Source of the DNA: Streptomyces sp. Ru72 | GTDB lineage: Bacteria > Actinomycetota > Actinomycetes > Streptomycetales > Streptomycetaceae | Length of the DNA: 64,000 bases | Direction: 5' to 3' | Assembly (NCBI RefSeq): GCF_002920635.1 | Contig: NZ_PQSR01000006.1 | Coordinates: 62,001-126,000 of the forward strand | Shown here: one piece after another, positions 11,422 through 21,025 of the stretch | How positions within the stretch are numbered: position 1 is the stretch's first letter | How the letters are laid out: every line of letters begins with the position of its first letter | The notes under the pieces: model-generated | What the model was told of the DNA's origin: nothing | The model's database searches: none | Seen by the model: only the letters and a program-made list of their open reading frames with translations | Made by a program: the position numbers and the translations under genes

Positions 11422-13662
11422 GTGGCAGCCCTTGCACGTTGGTGTGTCCGCCACCGCCTTCTCACCGTCCTGCTGTGGCTGATCGCCTTCGCCGGCGTCA
11501 CCTCCGCGGCGGCCGTCACGGGCTCCGCGTACTCGAACAACTACGGCGCCCCCGGCACCGAGTCCGACCGCGCCTACCGGTTGATCCAGAAGAGCTTCCC
11601 GCACCTGAGCGGCGACAGCGACACCGTCGTCTGGCACACCGCCGACGGCAGCGTGCGCGCCACCGACGTCCAGCAGGCCATGACCCGCACCCTGGACCGC
11701 ATCGAAGACCTTCCCGGCGTCGCCTCCGTCACCAACCCCTACGAGGGCAACCGCAGCGACGCCATCAGCCGCGACGGCCACACCGCGTACGCGACGGTCA
11801 CCTTCGCCCACGAGGCCCAGAACATCAAGAAGGGCGAGGCCCAGGCCGTCGTCAGCGCCGCCAAGGCCGCCGAGACCCGCGGGCTCCAGGTGGAGCTCGG
11901 CGGCAGCGCCGTCTCGCTCACCGAGGCGCAGGGCGGGCACGTCGCCGAGGCCATCGGCGTGGCCGTCGCCGCCGTGGTCCTCTTCCTCGCCTTCGGCTCC
12001 CTCGCCGCCTCCCTGCTGCCCATCGGGACCGCGCTGATCGGTGTGGGCACCGCCTATTTCGGCATCGACCTGCTCGGGCACGCGATGACGGTCGCCGACT
12101 TCGCGCCCATGCTCGGCCTGCTGATCGGGCTCGGCGTCGGCATCGACTACGCGCTGTTCATCGTGACCAGGCACCGCCGCAGCCTCAAGCGCGGCGTCCC
12201 CGTGGCCGAGGCCGCCGTGAACGCCGTACACACCACCGGACGGGCCGTCGTCTTCGCGGGCGCCACCGTGTGCATCGCGCTGCTCGGCATGCTGATCCTC
12301 AGGCTCGGCTTCCTCAACGGCGTCGCGGTCGCGGCCTGCCTGACCGTGCTGCTCACCGTCGCGGCCTCGGTGACCCTGCTGCCCGCCCTGCTGTCCTTCA
12401 TCGGCCCGCGCGCCCTGAGCAGGCGCGAGCGGCGCAGGCTCTACGAGCACGGACCCGAACCCGAGATGCCGACCGGGCTCGCTGCCCGCTGGTCCGCGTT
12501 CGTCGAGCGCCACCCCAAGAAGCTCGGCGCCGTCGCCCTGGCCGTCATGGCGCTGCTCGCGCTGCCCACGCTCTCCCTCCACCTGGGCACCTCCGACCAG
12601 GGCAACGACCCGAAGTCGTCGACCACCCGGCAGGCGTACGACCTCCTCGCCGAGGGCTTCGGCCCCGGCGTCAACGGCCCGCTCACCCTGGTCGGCAAGG
12701 TCGGCGGCGCCGAGGACAAGCTCGCCCTCGACAACCTCGACTCCACGCTCGCCGCGACCAAGGGCGTCGCCGCCGTGACGCCGGTGACGTACGACGGCAG
12801 CGGCACCACGGCGTACCTCACCGTCGTACCCGACTCCGCCCCGCAGTCCCAGCAGACCAGCGACCTGGTGAAGCGGCTGCGCTCCGACGTGCTGCCGCGC
12901 GCCGAGAAGGGCACCACCCTCGACCTGTACGTGGGCGGGGTGACGGCCGGCTACGACGACTTCGCGAGCGTGATCGTCGGCAAGCTGCCGCTGTTCGTGA
13001 GCGTGGTGATCGGCCTGGGCTGCGTGCTGCTCCTGCTGGCCTTCCGGTCCTTCGGCATCCCGCTGAAGGCCGCCGCGATGAACCTCGCCGCCGTCGCCGC
13101 CGCCTTCGGCGTGGTCGTCGCGATCTTCCAGTGGGGCTGGGGGAGTGAGCTGCTGGGCCTCGGCAGCGCCGGCCCGATCGAGCCCTTCCTCCCCGTGATC
13201 ATGGTCTCCGTGCTCTTCGGGCTGTCCATGGACTACCAGGTGTTCCTGGTCAGCCGCATGTACGAGGAGTGGCTGGAGACCGGCGACAACCGCCGCGCCG
13301 TGCGCATCGGGCTCGCCGAGACCAGCCGGGTGATCAACTCGGCGGCGGTCATCATGATCTCCGTCTTCCTGTCCTTCGTGCTCGGCGGCGACCGCGTGAT
13401 CGCCATGTTCGGCATCGCGCTCGCCTCCGCCGTCGCCCTCGATGCCTTCGTGCTGCGCACGCTGCTCGTCCCCGCCCTGATGCACCTCCTCGGCGCCGCC
13501 AACTGGTGGCTGCCCTCCTGGCTGGAGCGCCGGCTGCCGCGGATCAGCATCGAACCGCCCGAGTGCCGTGCGACGATCCCTGGGCGGCGTCCCGAGGAGG
13601 ACGCCCTGGTCGACGTGCTGCTGAAGGAGCGGGAGCAGGATGTACGCGATATCCCTGGGTGA
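11422..13662 (+). CDS. MMPL-family (RND-like) membrane exporter
   Basis: A 746-residue polytopic membrane protein with two MMPL repeats. The first has an N-terminal helix (LLTVLLWLIAFAGV), an external domain, and TM segments carrying GLGVGIDYALFIVTRHR. The second has an external domain after SLHLGTSDQGND and then TM segments carrying GLSMDYQVFLVSRMYEEW. The Asp-Tyr pairs in TM4 and TM10 are those expected for proton coupling. Such proteins export lipids or secondary metabolites in actinobacteria; the substrate here is unknown. GTG 11422 follows AGGGAG at 11408-11413 and gives the usual 'ARWCVRHR' N-terminus, so it is preferred over a start 99 bp upstream. It overlaps the next gene by 23 bp. 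Confidence 0.88.
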   Translation: MAALARWCVRHRLLTVLLWLIAFAGVTSAAAVTGSAYSNNYGAPGTESDRAYRLIQKSFPHLSGDSDTVVWHTADGSVRATDVQQAMTRTLDRIEDLPGVASVTNPYEGNRSDAISRDGHTAYATVTFAHEAQNIKKGEAQAVVSAAKAAETRGLQVELGGSAVSLTEAQGGHVAEAIGVAVAAVVLFLAFGSLAASLLPIGTALIGVGTAYFGIDLLGHAMTVADFAPMLGLLIGLGVGIDYALFIVTRHRRSLKRGVPVAEAAVNAVHTTGRAVVFAGATVCIALLGMLILRLGFLNGVAVAACLTVLLTVAASVTLLPALLSFIGPRALSRRERRRLYEHGPEPEMPTGLAARWSAFVERHPKKLGAVALAVMALLALPTLSLHLGTSDQGNDPKSSTTRQAYDLLAEGFGPGVNGPLTLVGKVGGAEDKLALDNLDSTLAATKGVAAVTPVTYDGSGTTAYLTVVPDSAPQSQQTSDLVKRLRSDVLPRAEKGTTLDLYVGGVTAGYDDFASVIVGKLPLFVSVVIGLGCVLLLLAFRSFGIPLKAAAMNLAAVAAAFGVVVAIFQWGWGSELLGLGSAGPIEPFLPVIMVSVLFGLSMDYQVFLVSRMYEEWLETGDNRRAVRIGLAETSRVINSAAVIMISVFLSFVLGGDRVIAMFGIALASAVALDAFVLRTLLVPALMHLLGAANWWLPSWLERRLPRISIEPPECRATIPGRRPEEDALVDVLLKEREQDVRDIPG

Positions 13663-14215
13663 CGACGGAGCCGAGCTGCGGCCCCTGGAGCCCTGGCACG
13701 CCGAGGAGTTCCTCGCGCACCTCGACCGCGGGCGGGAGTTCATCACCCGGCACATCCGGTTCGGGGAGAACGCCACCGACGTGGACTCCGCCCGGGAGAT
13801 CCTCAAGGGGTACGCCGACAAGCGCGCCGCCGACAGCGGCTTCCTGCACGGGCTGTGGCTGGACGGCAAGCTGGTCGGCGGACTGCTGTTCCGCGTCTTC
13901 GACACCGCCGCCGGCAACTGTGAGCTCGGCTGCTGGCTGGAGCCCGCGGCGGCCGGGCGAGGTCTTGTCACCCGTGGGGCGCGGGTGCTGGTCGACTGGG
14001 CGTTTGACGAGCGCGGCATGCACCGTGTGGAGTGGTACGCGTCGTCCGCCAACGAACCGAGCGTCAACGTGGCGCGACGGCTCGGCATGACCCGGGAAGG
14101 GGTGCTCCGCGAGGCGTACCCGCACCGGGGCGTGCGGCAGGACATCGAGGTCTGGTCGGTGCTCGCCCCCGAGTGGCGTGCGGCACGCGCGCGTGACGAC
14201 CGCGACGACCGCTGA
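13640..14215 (+). CDS. GNAT acetyltransferase, RimJ/RimL-like
   Basis: A 191-residue GNAT enzyme of the ribosomal-protein-serine N-acetyltransferase (RimJ/L) type. Visible features are the N-terminal LRPLEPWHAEEFLAHL, the acetyl-CoA loop region GCWLEPAAAGRGLVTRGAR, and the C-terminal ...ASSANEPSVNVARRLGMTREGVLREA typical of RimL-like proteins. The acceptor could be a protein N-terminus or a small molecule. Its start lies inside the end of the MMPL gene, with GGGAGCAGG just upstream, so the pair is translationally coupled. Confidence 0.85.
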   Translation: MYAISLGDDGAELRPLEPWHAEEFLAHLDRGREFITRHIRFGENATDVDSAREILKGYADKRAADSGFLHGLWLDGKLVGGLLFRVFDTAAGNCELGCWLEPAAAGRGLVTRGARVLVDWAFDERGMHRVEWYASSANEPSVNVARRLGMTREGVLREAYPHRGVRQDIEVWSVLAPEWRAARARDDRDDR

Positions 14216-14291
14216 GAGTCGACCACCAAGTGTCGATCACAAGAGTCGATCGTTAAGAGACCTCTCAGACAGCGTCCGTACGGTGCGAGGC

Positions 14292-14849
14292 ATGGGAACC
14301 AAGACAGTGGACGAGGCCAGGGCCGCGAGCGGCGTCGAGGCGACGAACGACGAGGAGAAGGCGGAGGTCACCAGGGCCGCCGAGGCGAGGGAGGCCGAGG
14401 CCACGGAGGCCGCCGAGGTCACGGAGGCCGACGGCGAGGTCGCGCCGCAGGGACCGTCCGGTATCGGCCAGGGCGCCGGGGCGGTCGTTTCGGCCGCGCT
14501 CGGCTTCGTCTCGCTCAGCGGCAGCTGGCTCGGCACCGTGGCCGGAGCGCGCCAGCAGCTCATCGGCCAGTTGCGGACCTCGTCCCAGGCGAGCGTCGCC
14601 AAGCAGATCAAGGCGGTCTACGGCGACGCATGGCACGCCACCGCGCTGTGGGGCGGCCTGTTCGCACTCGCCGCGCTGATCGTGGGCGTCGTGGTGCTGG
14701 CCCGGCCGGGGTTCGGGGCGCCCGGGAAGCCGCAGGCCGCGTGGATCAAGTCGGTGGCGTGGGGCGGTATCGCGCTGGGTGTCGTCGGCCTGTTCCTGGC
14801 CGTACTGAAGTACACGGACATCCTGCTCGGGCTGCCGTCCGCCAGTTGA
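14292..14849 (+). CDS. membrane protein of unknown function
   Basis: A 185-residue protein. The first 55 residues are rich in Glu, Ala and Thr and are probably disordered. A Gly/Ala/Ser-rich segment (GQGAGAVVSAALGFVSLSGSW) follows, then two clear transmembrane helices near the C-terminus (LFALAALIVGVVVLA and IALGVVGLFLAVLKY). I recognise no named family. A TACGGT hexamer at 14279-14284 ends seven bases before the ATG, suggesting a leaderless transcript. Three GTCGAY motifs within 14218-14251 precede the promoter and could be protein-binding sites. Confidence 0.65.
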   Translation: MGTKTVDEARAASGVEATNDEEKAEVTRAAEAREAEATEAAEVTEADGEVAPQGPSGIGQGAGAVVSAALGFVSLSGSWLGTVAGARQQLIGQLRTSSQASVAKQIKAVYGDAWHATALWGGLFALAALIVGVVVLARPGFGAPGKPQAAWIKSVAWGGIALGVVGLFLAVLKYTDILLGLPSAS

Positions 14850-14863
14850 GGCACGCGGTATGA

Positions 14864-14910
14864 GGGGTCTTGGGGCGTCTCCGGCACTCCCGCCGGGGCC
14901 CTAAGACCCC
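14864..14910 (+). terminator. hairpin terminator
   Basis: A 13-bp inverted repeat (14864-14876 with 14898-14910, one mismatch) encloses a second small CCGG hairpin, 14 bp after the membrane-protein stop. Confidence 0.7.
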
Positions 14911-15039
14911 CTCTTCGCATCTAAGGCCCCTACCGAGCCGGAAGATGCGTAACTTTCCCGATGCGACGGACCCCCCTCGGAAACGAAGGTTGAGGCAGCG
15001 CAGAAGCGATGCGCACCACACCTTCCGAGGGGGACGCAC

Positions 15040-15213
15040 ATGTTCGCGTACGAGCTGCACAAGATCCGTTCCGCCCAGCTGATCCGCGAGGCCGACGACT
15101 ACCGCCTCGTCCGCACGGCCCAGCGCCGCCGCCGGTCCGCCGACCACGCGGCCCGCCAGACCCGGTCCCATAGTTCCCGCCGGGGCCGGAGCGTCTTCAC
15201 CCGCGCGGCGTGA
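15040..15213 (+). CDS. small basic conserved protein (57 aa)
   Basis: A 57-residue peptide starting MFAYELHKIRSAQLIREAD and continuing into an Arg-rich tail (RTAQRRRRSADHAARQ). GAGGGGGAC at 15027-15034 is a good ribosome-binding site. I recall many Streptomyces genomes carrying small proteins with the same 'MFAYELHKIRSAxLIREA' start, often upstream of regulators. There are no membrane segments and no known fold. The next gene frame begins close behind, so it may act as, or be expressed like, a leader gene for the LuxR regulator. Function unknown. Confidence 0.75.
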   Translation: MFAYELHKIRSAQLIREADDYRLVRTAQRRRRSADHAARQTRSHSSRRGRSVFTRAA

Positions 15214-15383
15214 ACACGCGGCCGTGGGGGCACGGCTCCGCGGGCCCCGCGCTCCGGACGCACGCCGACCTCGCCCGACCCACCGCGGCGGCCGTCCCCG
15301 GACCACCGGGGGCGGCCGCTTCGCCGTCACCGGCGCGGATAATCGGTGCCGCTCTGTCAGTGCCTCGTGACATGCTCGGGGGC

Positions 15384-18300
15384 GTGGAGACCAGGTCCGT
15401 CAGCCCCGTTTTCGTCGGCCGCGACGAGGAGTTGGGGGCGTTGCACGACGCGTTCGCCCGCGCCGCGGCCGGGGAGCCCCAGGCGCTGCTCGTCGGGGGC
15501 GAGGCGGGCGTCGGCAAGACCCGGCTGCTGGAGGAGTTCACGGCGGCCGCGACCCGCCGGGACGCCGTCGTCGCACTCGGTGGCTGCGTCGAGATCGGCG
15601 CCGACGGGCTGCCCTTCGCGCCGTTCTCCACCGCCCTGCGCGCCCTGCGCCGACAGCTGCCCGAGGAACTCGCCGAGGCCGCCGCCGGCCAGGAGGAGGA
15701 GCTCGCCCGGCTGCTGCCCGAACTCGGCGAGGCACGCCGCGGGCCGCGGGACGACGAGGAGGGCATGGCCCGCCTCTTCGAGCTCACCGCCCGCCTGCTC
15801 GAGCGGATCGCCGCCCGCCGTACCGTCGTCCTCGCCCTGGAGGACCTGCACTGGGCCGACGCCTCCACCCGCCACCTGCTCGCCTACCTCCTGCGTACGC
15901 TGCGCAGCGGCCGTCTGGTCGTCGTCGCCACCTACCGCTCCGACGACATCCACCGCCGCCACCCGCTGCGCCCCCTCCTCGCCGAACTCGACCGCCTGCG
16001 CACCGTCCGCCGCATCGAGCTGGACCGGTTCAACCGCACCGAGGTCGAACGCCAGATAGCGGGCATCCTGGCCGCCGACCCCGACCCGGCCCAGGTCGAC
16101 GACATCTTCGCCCGCTCCGACGGCAACGCGTTCTTCGTCGAGGAGCTGGCGGTCGCCGCCCAGGACGGCTGCTGCACCGGCCTCACCGACTCCCTGCGCG
16201 ACCTCCTCCTGGTCCGTGTCGAGGCGCTGCCAGAGACCGCGCAGCGGGTCGCCCGGGCCGTCGCCGAGGGCGGCTCCACCGTCGAGTACCGCCTCCTCGC
16301 GGCCGTCGCCTCACTCGCCGAGGACGACCTCATCGAGGCCCTGCGTGCCGCCGTCGGCGCCAACATCCTCCTCGCCACCCCGGACGGGGACGGCTACCGC
16401 TTCCGCCACTCCCTGGTCCGCGAGGCCGTCAGCGACGACCTGCTCCCCGGCGAGCGCTCGCGTCTCAACCGGCGCTACGCCGAGGCACTGGAGGCCGACC
16501 CCACGCTCGTCCCCGCCGACCAGCGGGCCACCCGCCTGGCCAGCTACTGGTACCACGCGCACGACGCCGCCAAGGCCCTGCCCGCCGTCCTCGACGCCGC
16601 GGTGGAGGCCCGCCGCCGGCACGCCCACTCCGAACAACTGCGGCTCCTGGAGCGGGCGATGGAGCTGTGGGACCTCGCCCCCGACGACGTGCGGGCGGCC
16701 CTGCGGCCCGTGGACCACGCCGAGGTCTACCCTCCCTGCGGCTGCGACCCGGCGACCACACCCCTGCGCTACCTCGACCTGATGGCCGAGGCGGCCGTGG
16801 CGGGCCGGCTGTGCGGGGAGCGGGAGCGCGCCCTGAAGATCACGAGACGGGCCCTGCGCCTGCTGGAGGAGGATCCCGACCCCCTTCGCGCCGCCTGGTT
16901 CTGGGTGCAGCGCTCCCGCCTGGTGCAGAACACGGGCCGCGGCGACGGATGGAAGGAACTCGCCACGGCCCAGGAGCTGGTACGGGGTCTGCCGCCCTCG
17001 GAGGTGCACGCCGAGGTGCTCGCCATGGTCGCCGGCTGGTCGATGGTGCACGAGCCCGGCCCGGAAGCTTTTTCCGCCGCCGAGCGCGCCGTGGAGTACG
17101 CGCGCATGGTCGGCGCCCGTGACATAGAGCTCAACGCCCGCCTCACCCTGGGCGGCCTCCTGGTCGACGCGGGTGACATCGACACCGGGCTCGCCGAGAT
17201 CTACGAGGTCAAGGAGCAGGCGGCCGCCCTCGGCGAGGCCTATGTCAGGGGCCGCCTGCATGTGAACCTGCCGTCCCACCTCGAAGGCATCGGCCGTTCC
17301 CGGGAGGCTGTCGAGGTGCTCCGCGAAGGCCTGGAGATCACCCGGAAGCTGGGGCTGACGGATTCCGAGGCCTGGGTGTGGGCCAACCTCGGCGAATCCC
17401 TCTACTCCCTGGGCCGCTGGGACGAGGCCGCCGAGGCCGGGCTCCACTCCGAGCGGGTCGGCCAGAGCGCCAAGCCCCGCGCCTTCCGGGCCACGATCCA
17501 CGCGCACCTGGCGCTCGCCCGCGGCGACCTGGCCGAGGCGGGACGGCAGTTGGCCGCCGCCCGCGCACACTTGGGCACGCACGACAGCATGCCGCAGCAC
17601 GAGCTGAGGCTGGAGCACGTCACCATCGGGATCGCCGCCGGCGAGGGCCGCCTCACCGACGCCCGCGCCGCCCTCGCCACCGCTCTGAGCAGGGGCTTTC
17701 CTCCCGGCACCCAGCGCTACGGCTGGCCGCTGCTGCTCGCCGCCGCCACCGCCGAGGCCGACGCACTGGGGCTTCCCGCCGCCGAGCCCGGCCGCGCCGA
17801 GACGCTCGAGCGGATCCGCGGCACCGCGAAGACACTCGCCGCGAACGTGCCGGTGTGGCAGGCGTACGCATGCTGGGTCCGCGCCGAACTGCTGCGCGCC
17901 GAGGGCCGTGGCGCACCGGACGTCTGGGCGGAGGCCGTGACCGCCTTCGAGCCACTGGACCGCCCCTACGACCTGGCCCGGGTCCGGCACCGGCTCGCCG
18001 AGTCCCTGCTGGCCCCGGGCGGCGACGAGGACGCGCGCGAGCGGGCCGCCGAGCTGCTGCGGCTGGCCGGGGCGGTGGCCGACCACCTCGGTGCCCGGCC
18101 GCTCGCCGACTCGGTCGCCCTCCTCGCCCGGCGCGCCCGCCTCACCCTCACCCGCGCCCCGGAACCGGCCGCGCTCGATCCCGCCGAGTCCCTGGGGCTG
18201 ACCAACCGGGAGCGGGACGTGCTCCGCCTGGTCGCGATCGGCCGCAGCAACCGGCAGATAGCGGAGGAGCTGTTCATCTCCCCGAAGACCGCCAGCGTCC

Positions 18301-18416
18301 ACGTCTCCAACATCCTGGCGAAGCTGGGTGTCGCGGGGCGGGGCGAGGCGGCGGCGGTGGCCCACCGGTTGCGGTTGTTCCCGGTCGAGGCGCCCCCTGT
18401 CCAGGCCGCGGGCTGA
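15384..18416 (+). CDS. large LuxR-family regulator with AAA/NACHT-like ATPase (LAL-type)
   Basis: About 1010 residues. An N-terminal ATPase domain has Walker A GEAGVGKT and Walker B-like VVLALEDLHWAD. A long alpha-helical, TPR-like middle follows, and a C-terminal LuxR helix-turn-helix (LTNRERDVLRLVAIGRSNRQ...ISPKTASVHVSNILAKL). This is the LAL/MalT architecture, usually a ligand- and ATP-dependent transcriptional activator. GTG 15384 gives the VETRSVSPVFVGRDEE start expected from relatives; ATG 15372 and GTG 15210 are in-frame alternatives. A GATAAT hexamer at 15338-15343 is a possible -10 and would exclude the 15210 start. Targets are unknown. Confidence 0.85.
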   Translation: METRSVSPVFVGRDEELGALHDAFARAAAGEPQALLVGGEAGVGKTRLLEEFTAAATRRDAVVALGGCVEIGADGLPFAPFSTALRALRRQLPEELAEAAAGQEEELARLLPELGEARRGPRDDEEGMARLFELTARLLERIAARRTVVLALEDLHWADASTRHLLAYLLRTLRSGRLVVVATYRSDDIHRRHPLRPLLAELDRLRTVRRIELDRFNRTEVERQIAGILAADPDPAQVDDIFARSDGNAFFVEELAVAAQDGCCTGLTDSLRDLLLVRVEALPETAQRVARAVAEGGSTVEYRLLAAVASLAEDDLIEALRAAVGANILLATPDGDGYRFRHSLVREAVSDDLLPGERSRLNRRYAEALEADPTLVPADQRATRLASYWYHAHDAAKALPAVLDAAVEARRRHAHSEQLRLLERAMELWDLAPDDVRAALRPVDHAEVYPPCGCDPATTPLRYLDLMAEAAVAGRLCGERERALKITRRALRLLEEDPDPLRAAWFWVQRSRLVQNTGRGDGWKELATAQELVRGLPPSEVHAEVLAMVAGWSMVHEPGPEAFSAAERAVEYARMVGARDIELNARLTLGGLLVDAGDIDTGLAEIYEVKEQAAALGEAYVRGRLHVNLPSHLEGIGRSREAVEVLREGLEITRKLGLTDSEAWVWANLGESLYSLGRWDEAAEAGLHSERVGQSAKPRAFRATIHAHLALARGDLAEAGRQLAAARAHLGTHDSMPQHELRLEHVTIGIAAGEGRLTDARAALATALSRGFPPGTQRYGWPLLLAAATAEADALGLPAAEPGRAETLERIRGTAKTLAANVPVWQAYACWVRAELLRAEGRGAPDVWAEAVTAFEPLDRPYDLARVRHRLAESLLAPGGDEDARERAAELLRLAGAVADHLGARPLADSVALLARRARLTLTRAPEPAALDPAESLGLTNRERDVLRLVAIGRSNRQIAEELFISPKTASVHVSNILAKLGVAGRGEAAAVAHRLRLFPVEAPPVQAAG

Positions 18417-18454
18417 GGCTTACGCTGACGGGAATCCGGCCCCAGGGAGGCGCC

Positions 18455-18661
18455 GTGTTCAACATGTTCGAGGAACTGTTCGCGCCGGGCCGCAAACACA
18501 CCCACGATGAGCAGAAGCGTCTGGAACTGACCCGGGTGGACGTCACGGACGGCGATCCGGGCCGTGGTCCCATCGACCTGGCGTCGGGCACGGTGGTCAT
18601 ACGCCTGCCGAAACCGGCTCCCGCCGAGCCCGATCCCGATCCCGAGCCCGACGAGGACTGA
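18455..18661 (+). CDS. small acidic protein, possibly DUF6191
   Basis: A 68-residue protein: MFNMFEELFAPGRKHTHDEQ, then a segment with DGDPGRGPIDLASGTVVIRL, then a tail of repeated Pro-Asp and Pro-Glu. It resembles a family of short Streptomyces proteins that I believe is catalogued as DUF6191; this is from memory. AGGGAGG at 18444-18450 gives a strong translation start at GTG 18455. It lies 38 bp after the LuxR gene and converges on the lipoprotein gene 14 bp away. No function is known. Confidence 0.7.
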   Translation: MFNMFEELFAPGRKHTHDEQKRLELTRVDVTDGDPGRGPIDLASGTVVIRLPKPAPAEPDPDPEPDED

Positions 18662-18675
18662 GCGGGACCGCCGGT

Positions 18676-19833
18676 CTACGAGACCTCCACCTCGAGAATC
18701 CGGTCGTCGGACGGCGACGGCTTGCCCCGGCCGTCCGTGTTGCTCGTCGTCAGCCACAGCTTGTCGCCGCCGGCCGCGACCACGGTGCGCAGACGGCCGT
18801 GGGCGCCGGTGAGGAACGCCTGCGGGGGCGCCGAGGTCTCCGTGCCCTTCAGCGGGATGCGCCACAGCCGCTGCCCGCGCAGCCCCGCCATCCAGATCGA
18901 GCCCTCGGCGTAGGCGATGCCGCTGGGGGAGGCCACGTCGGTGGGCCACTGGGCGATCGGGTTCTGGTACTGGGGGTCGCTCGACCTGCCCTCGGCGTCC
19001 GGCCAGCCGTAGTTGCCGCCCGGCTTGATCGCGTTCAGCTCGTCCCAGGTGTCCTGTCCGAACTCGGAGGCGTACAGCCGCTGCTTGTCGTCCCAGGCCA
19101 GGCCCTGCACGTTGCGGTGTCCGTACGAGTACACCACCGAGTTCCCGAAGGGGTTGCCGGGTGCGGGCTCGCCCTCGGGGGTCATGCGCAGGATCTTGCC
19201 GCCGAGCGAGTTCCGGTCCTGGGCCAGTCCCCGGTCGCCCGACTCGCCGGTGCCCGCGTACAGCATGCCGTCGGGGCCGAACGCGATACGGCCGCCGTTG
19301 TGGATGAAGCCCTTCGGGATGCCCTTGAACACGGTGTCCGGTGCGCCGAGCTGCTCACCGGCCGGCTTCCGCGGGTCGTACAGCATGCGGACGATGCGGT
19401 TGTCGGAGTCGGTCGTCAGGTAGGCGTAGACCAGGTGGTCCGAGGCGTGGTCCGGGGAGAGCGCGATGCCCAGCAGACCGCCCTCACCGTCGGCGGCGAC
19501 GCCGGGCACCGTGCCCAGAAGGGTCTTCCGGCCGGTCCTGTCGTCGACCCGGGTGATCGTCCCGTCGTCACGGGAGGAGACCAGGAGCCCGCCGCCGGGC
19601 AGCGGAGCCAGGCCCCAGGGTGTCTTGAGGTGATCGGCGACCGTGCGCACCACCCGCACCGACCCCTTGGCAGGCGGTGTCTCTTCGGCGGTCCGCCCGG
19701 GGGACGACGGCGCCGCGGAGCCGGCCGAGGAACTCTCGCCACCACCCGGCGTGCCTCCGCCACCGGAGGAGCAGCCGACCGCCAGCAGCGCGGTCGCGGC
19801 CACCACGGCCGTCACCACTCGACGTCGCACCAT
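18676..19833 (-). CDS. secreted PQQ-type glucose/sorbosone dehydrogenase-like lipoprotein
   Basis: A 385-residue lipoprotein. The signal peptide MVRRRVVTAVVAATALLAVG is followed by a lipobox cysteine (LAVGC) and a Gly/Ser linker. The rest is a six-bladed beta-propeller of the soluble aldose sugar dehydrogenase (GSDH) type, with HLKTPWGLAPLPGGGLLVS, HNGGRIAFGPDGMLYAGTGE and GHRNVQGLAWD. These proteins oxidise sugars using PQQ or simply bind sugars; cofactor use cannot be proven here. The start has GGAGGG upstream. It would be anchored to the outer face of the cytoplasmic membrane. Confidence 0.88.
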   Translation of the reverse strand: MVRRRVVTAVVAATALLAVGCSSGGGGTPGGGESSSAGSAAPSSPGRTAEETPPAKGSVRVVRTVADHLKTPWGLAPLPGGGLLVSSRDDGTITRVDDRTGRKTLLGTVPGVAADGEGGLLGIALSPDHASDHLVYAYLTTDSDNRIVRMLYDPRKPAGEQLGAPDTVFKGIPKGFIHNGGRIAFGPDGMLYAGTGESGDRGLAQDRNSLGGKILRMTPEGEPAPGNPFGNSVVYSYGHRNVQGLAWDDKQRLYASEFGQDTWDELNAIKPGGNYGWPDAEGRSSDPQYQNPIAQWPTDVASPSGIAYAEGSIWMAGLRGQRLWRIPLKGTETSAPPQAFLTGAHGRLRTVVAAGGDKLWLTTSNTDGRGKPSPSDDRILEVEVS

Positions 19834-19952
19834 CCGGGTCCCTCCGTCACGGGCCTTCCTCCCTTACCTACGCCTCGGACGCCTCTGGGGTTCCCACCGC
19901 CGGTCCTCCCGCCACCGACCGTCACCTTCCGGCCACCCGGTAGGGGATCCGT

Positions 19953-20951
19953 TCAGTCCCACGATCCCTGCGCCGCGGGCAGCCCCGCCAGTTCCGTCAG
20001 GTCCTCGGGGGTCAGCCGCAGCACGGAGGCCGCCGCGTTCTCCGTCACCCATCGCCGCTGTTTGGCGCCCGGGACCGGGATCACGTGGGAGCCCTGGGAC
20101 AGCACCCAGGACAGGGCCACCTGGGCGGGGGTGACGGCGTCGCCGTGGCGGTGCGCCACCCGGCGCAGGCCCGCCACGATCGGCTGGTTCGCCGCCATCA
20201 TCTCCGCGGTGAAGCGGGGATGCCTGGCCCGCAGGTCGTCCGGCTCGAAACCCTCGCCCGGGGTCAGCGTGCCGGTCAGGAAGCCGTTGCCGAGCGGCAT
20301 CGCCGCCAGGAAGCCCACGCCACGCGCCGCGCACCACGGCAGCAGCGCGTCCAGCGCCTGAGGCGACCACACCGACAGCTCCGCCTCCACCGCGCTCACC
20401 GGGAACACCTGTTGCACGCGCTCCAGCTGCCGGATCGTTCCGTCGTACCGCCGCGCCCCGGTCCGCCGCCCGTCGCGCACCCCGACCGCACACAGCCCCA
20501 GTGCCCGTACCTTGCCCGCCCGTACCAGGTCCGCCATCGCGCCCCAGGTCTCCTCGACGGGCACCTCCGGGTCCGCGCGGTGCAACTGGTAGAGATCGAT
20601 GACGTCCGTCTGCAGACGGCGCAGCGACGCGTCGCAGGCCCGCTTCACATACCCGGGGCGGCCGTTGGCCACGATGTGCTGCTCGCCCACCAGGAGCCCC
20701 ACCTTGGTCGACACGAAGGCCTCGGCACGCCGCTCCTTCAGCACTCGGCCCACCAGCAGCTCGTTGGTGAACGGCCCGTACATGTCGGCGGTGTCCAGCA
20801 GTGTCACCCCCAGGTCGAGCGCCCGGTGGACCGTTCGCAGCGACTCGTCGCCCCGCTGCCGGGAGGTGGAGTACCCCCAGCTCATCGGCATGCACCCGAG
20901 TCCCACGGCCCCCACTTCGAGCGTCGTCGCGCCGATCGTCCTGCGCTCCAC
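19953..20951 (-). CDS. aldo/keto reductase
   Basis: A 332-residue NADPH-dependent oxidoreductase with a TIM-barrel fold. The catalytic tetrad is readable in order: Asp in LLDTADMYG, Tyr in the same segment, Lys in VSTKVG, and His in LYQLHRADP. The C-terminal IPVPGAKQRRWVTENAAA motif binds the nucleotide. Start GTG 20951 is preceded by AAGGAGG about ten bases away and is better than an ATG 48 bp upstream. It is transcribed divergently from the 2-hydroxyacid dehydrogenase gene; 74 bp separate the two starts. Confidence 0.9.
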   Translation of the reverse strand: MERRTIGATTLEVGAVGLGCMPMSWGYSTSRQRGDESLRTVHRALDLGVTLLDTADMYGPFTNELLVGRVLKERRAEAFVSTKVGLLVGEQHIVANGRPGYVKRACDASLRRLQTDVIDLYQLHRADPEVPVEETWGAMADLVRAGKVRALGLCAVGVRDGRRTGARRYDGTIRQLERVQQVFPVSAVEAELSVWSPQALDALLPWCAARGVGFLAAMPLGNGFLTGTLTPGEGFEPDDLRARHPRFTAEMMAANQPIVAGLRRVAHRHGDAVTPAQVALSWVLSQGSHVIPVPGAKQRRWVTENAAASVLRLTPEDLTELAGLPAAQGSWD

Positions 20952-21025
20952 CTGGCCGTGTCCTCCTTTGCTGGCACCCCAAACTAACCAATGCGGCACC
21001 GGATCCTTGGCATAGCCTCCTGACC

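Noticed and set aside
11359..14229. A 956-codon minus-strand frame over the MMPL and GNAT genes
   Set aside because: The plus-strand genes have clear families. The antisense product is low-complexity.
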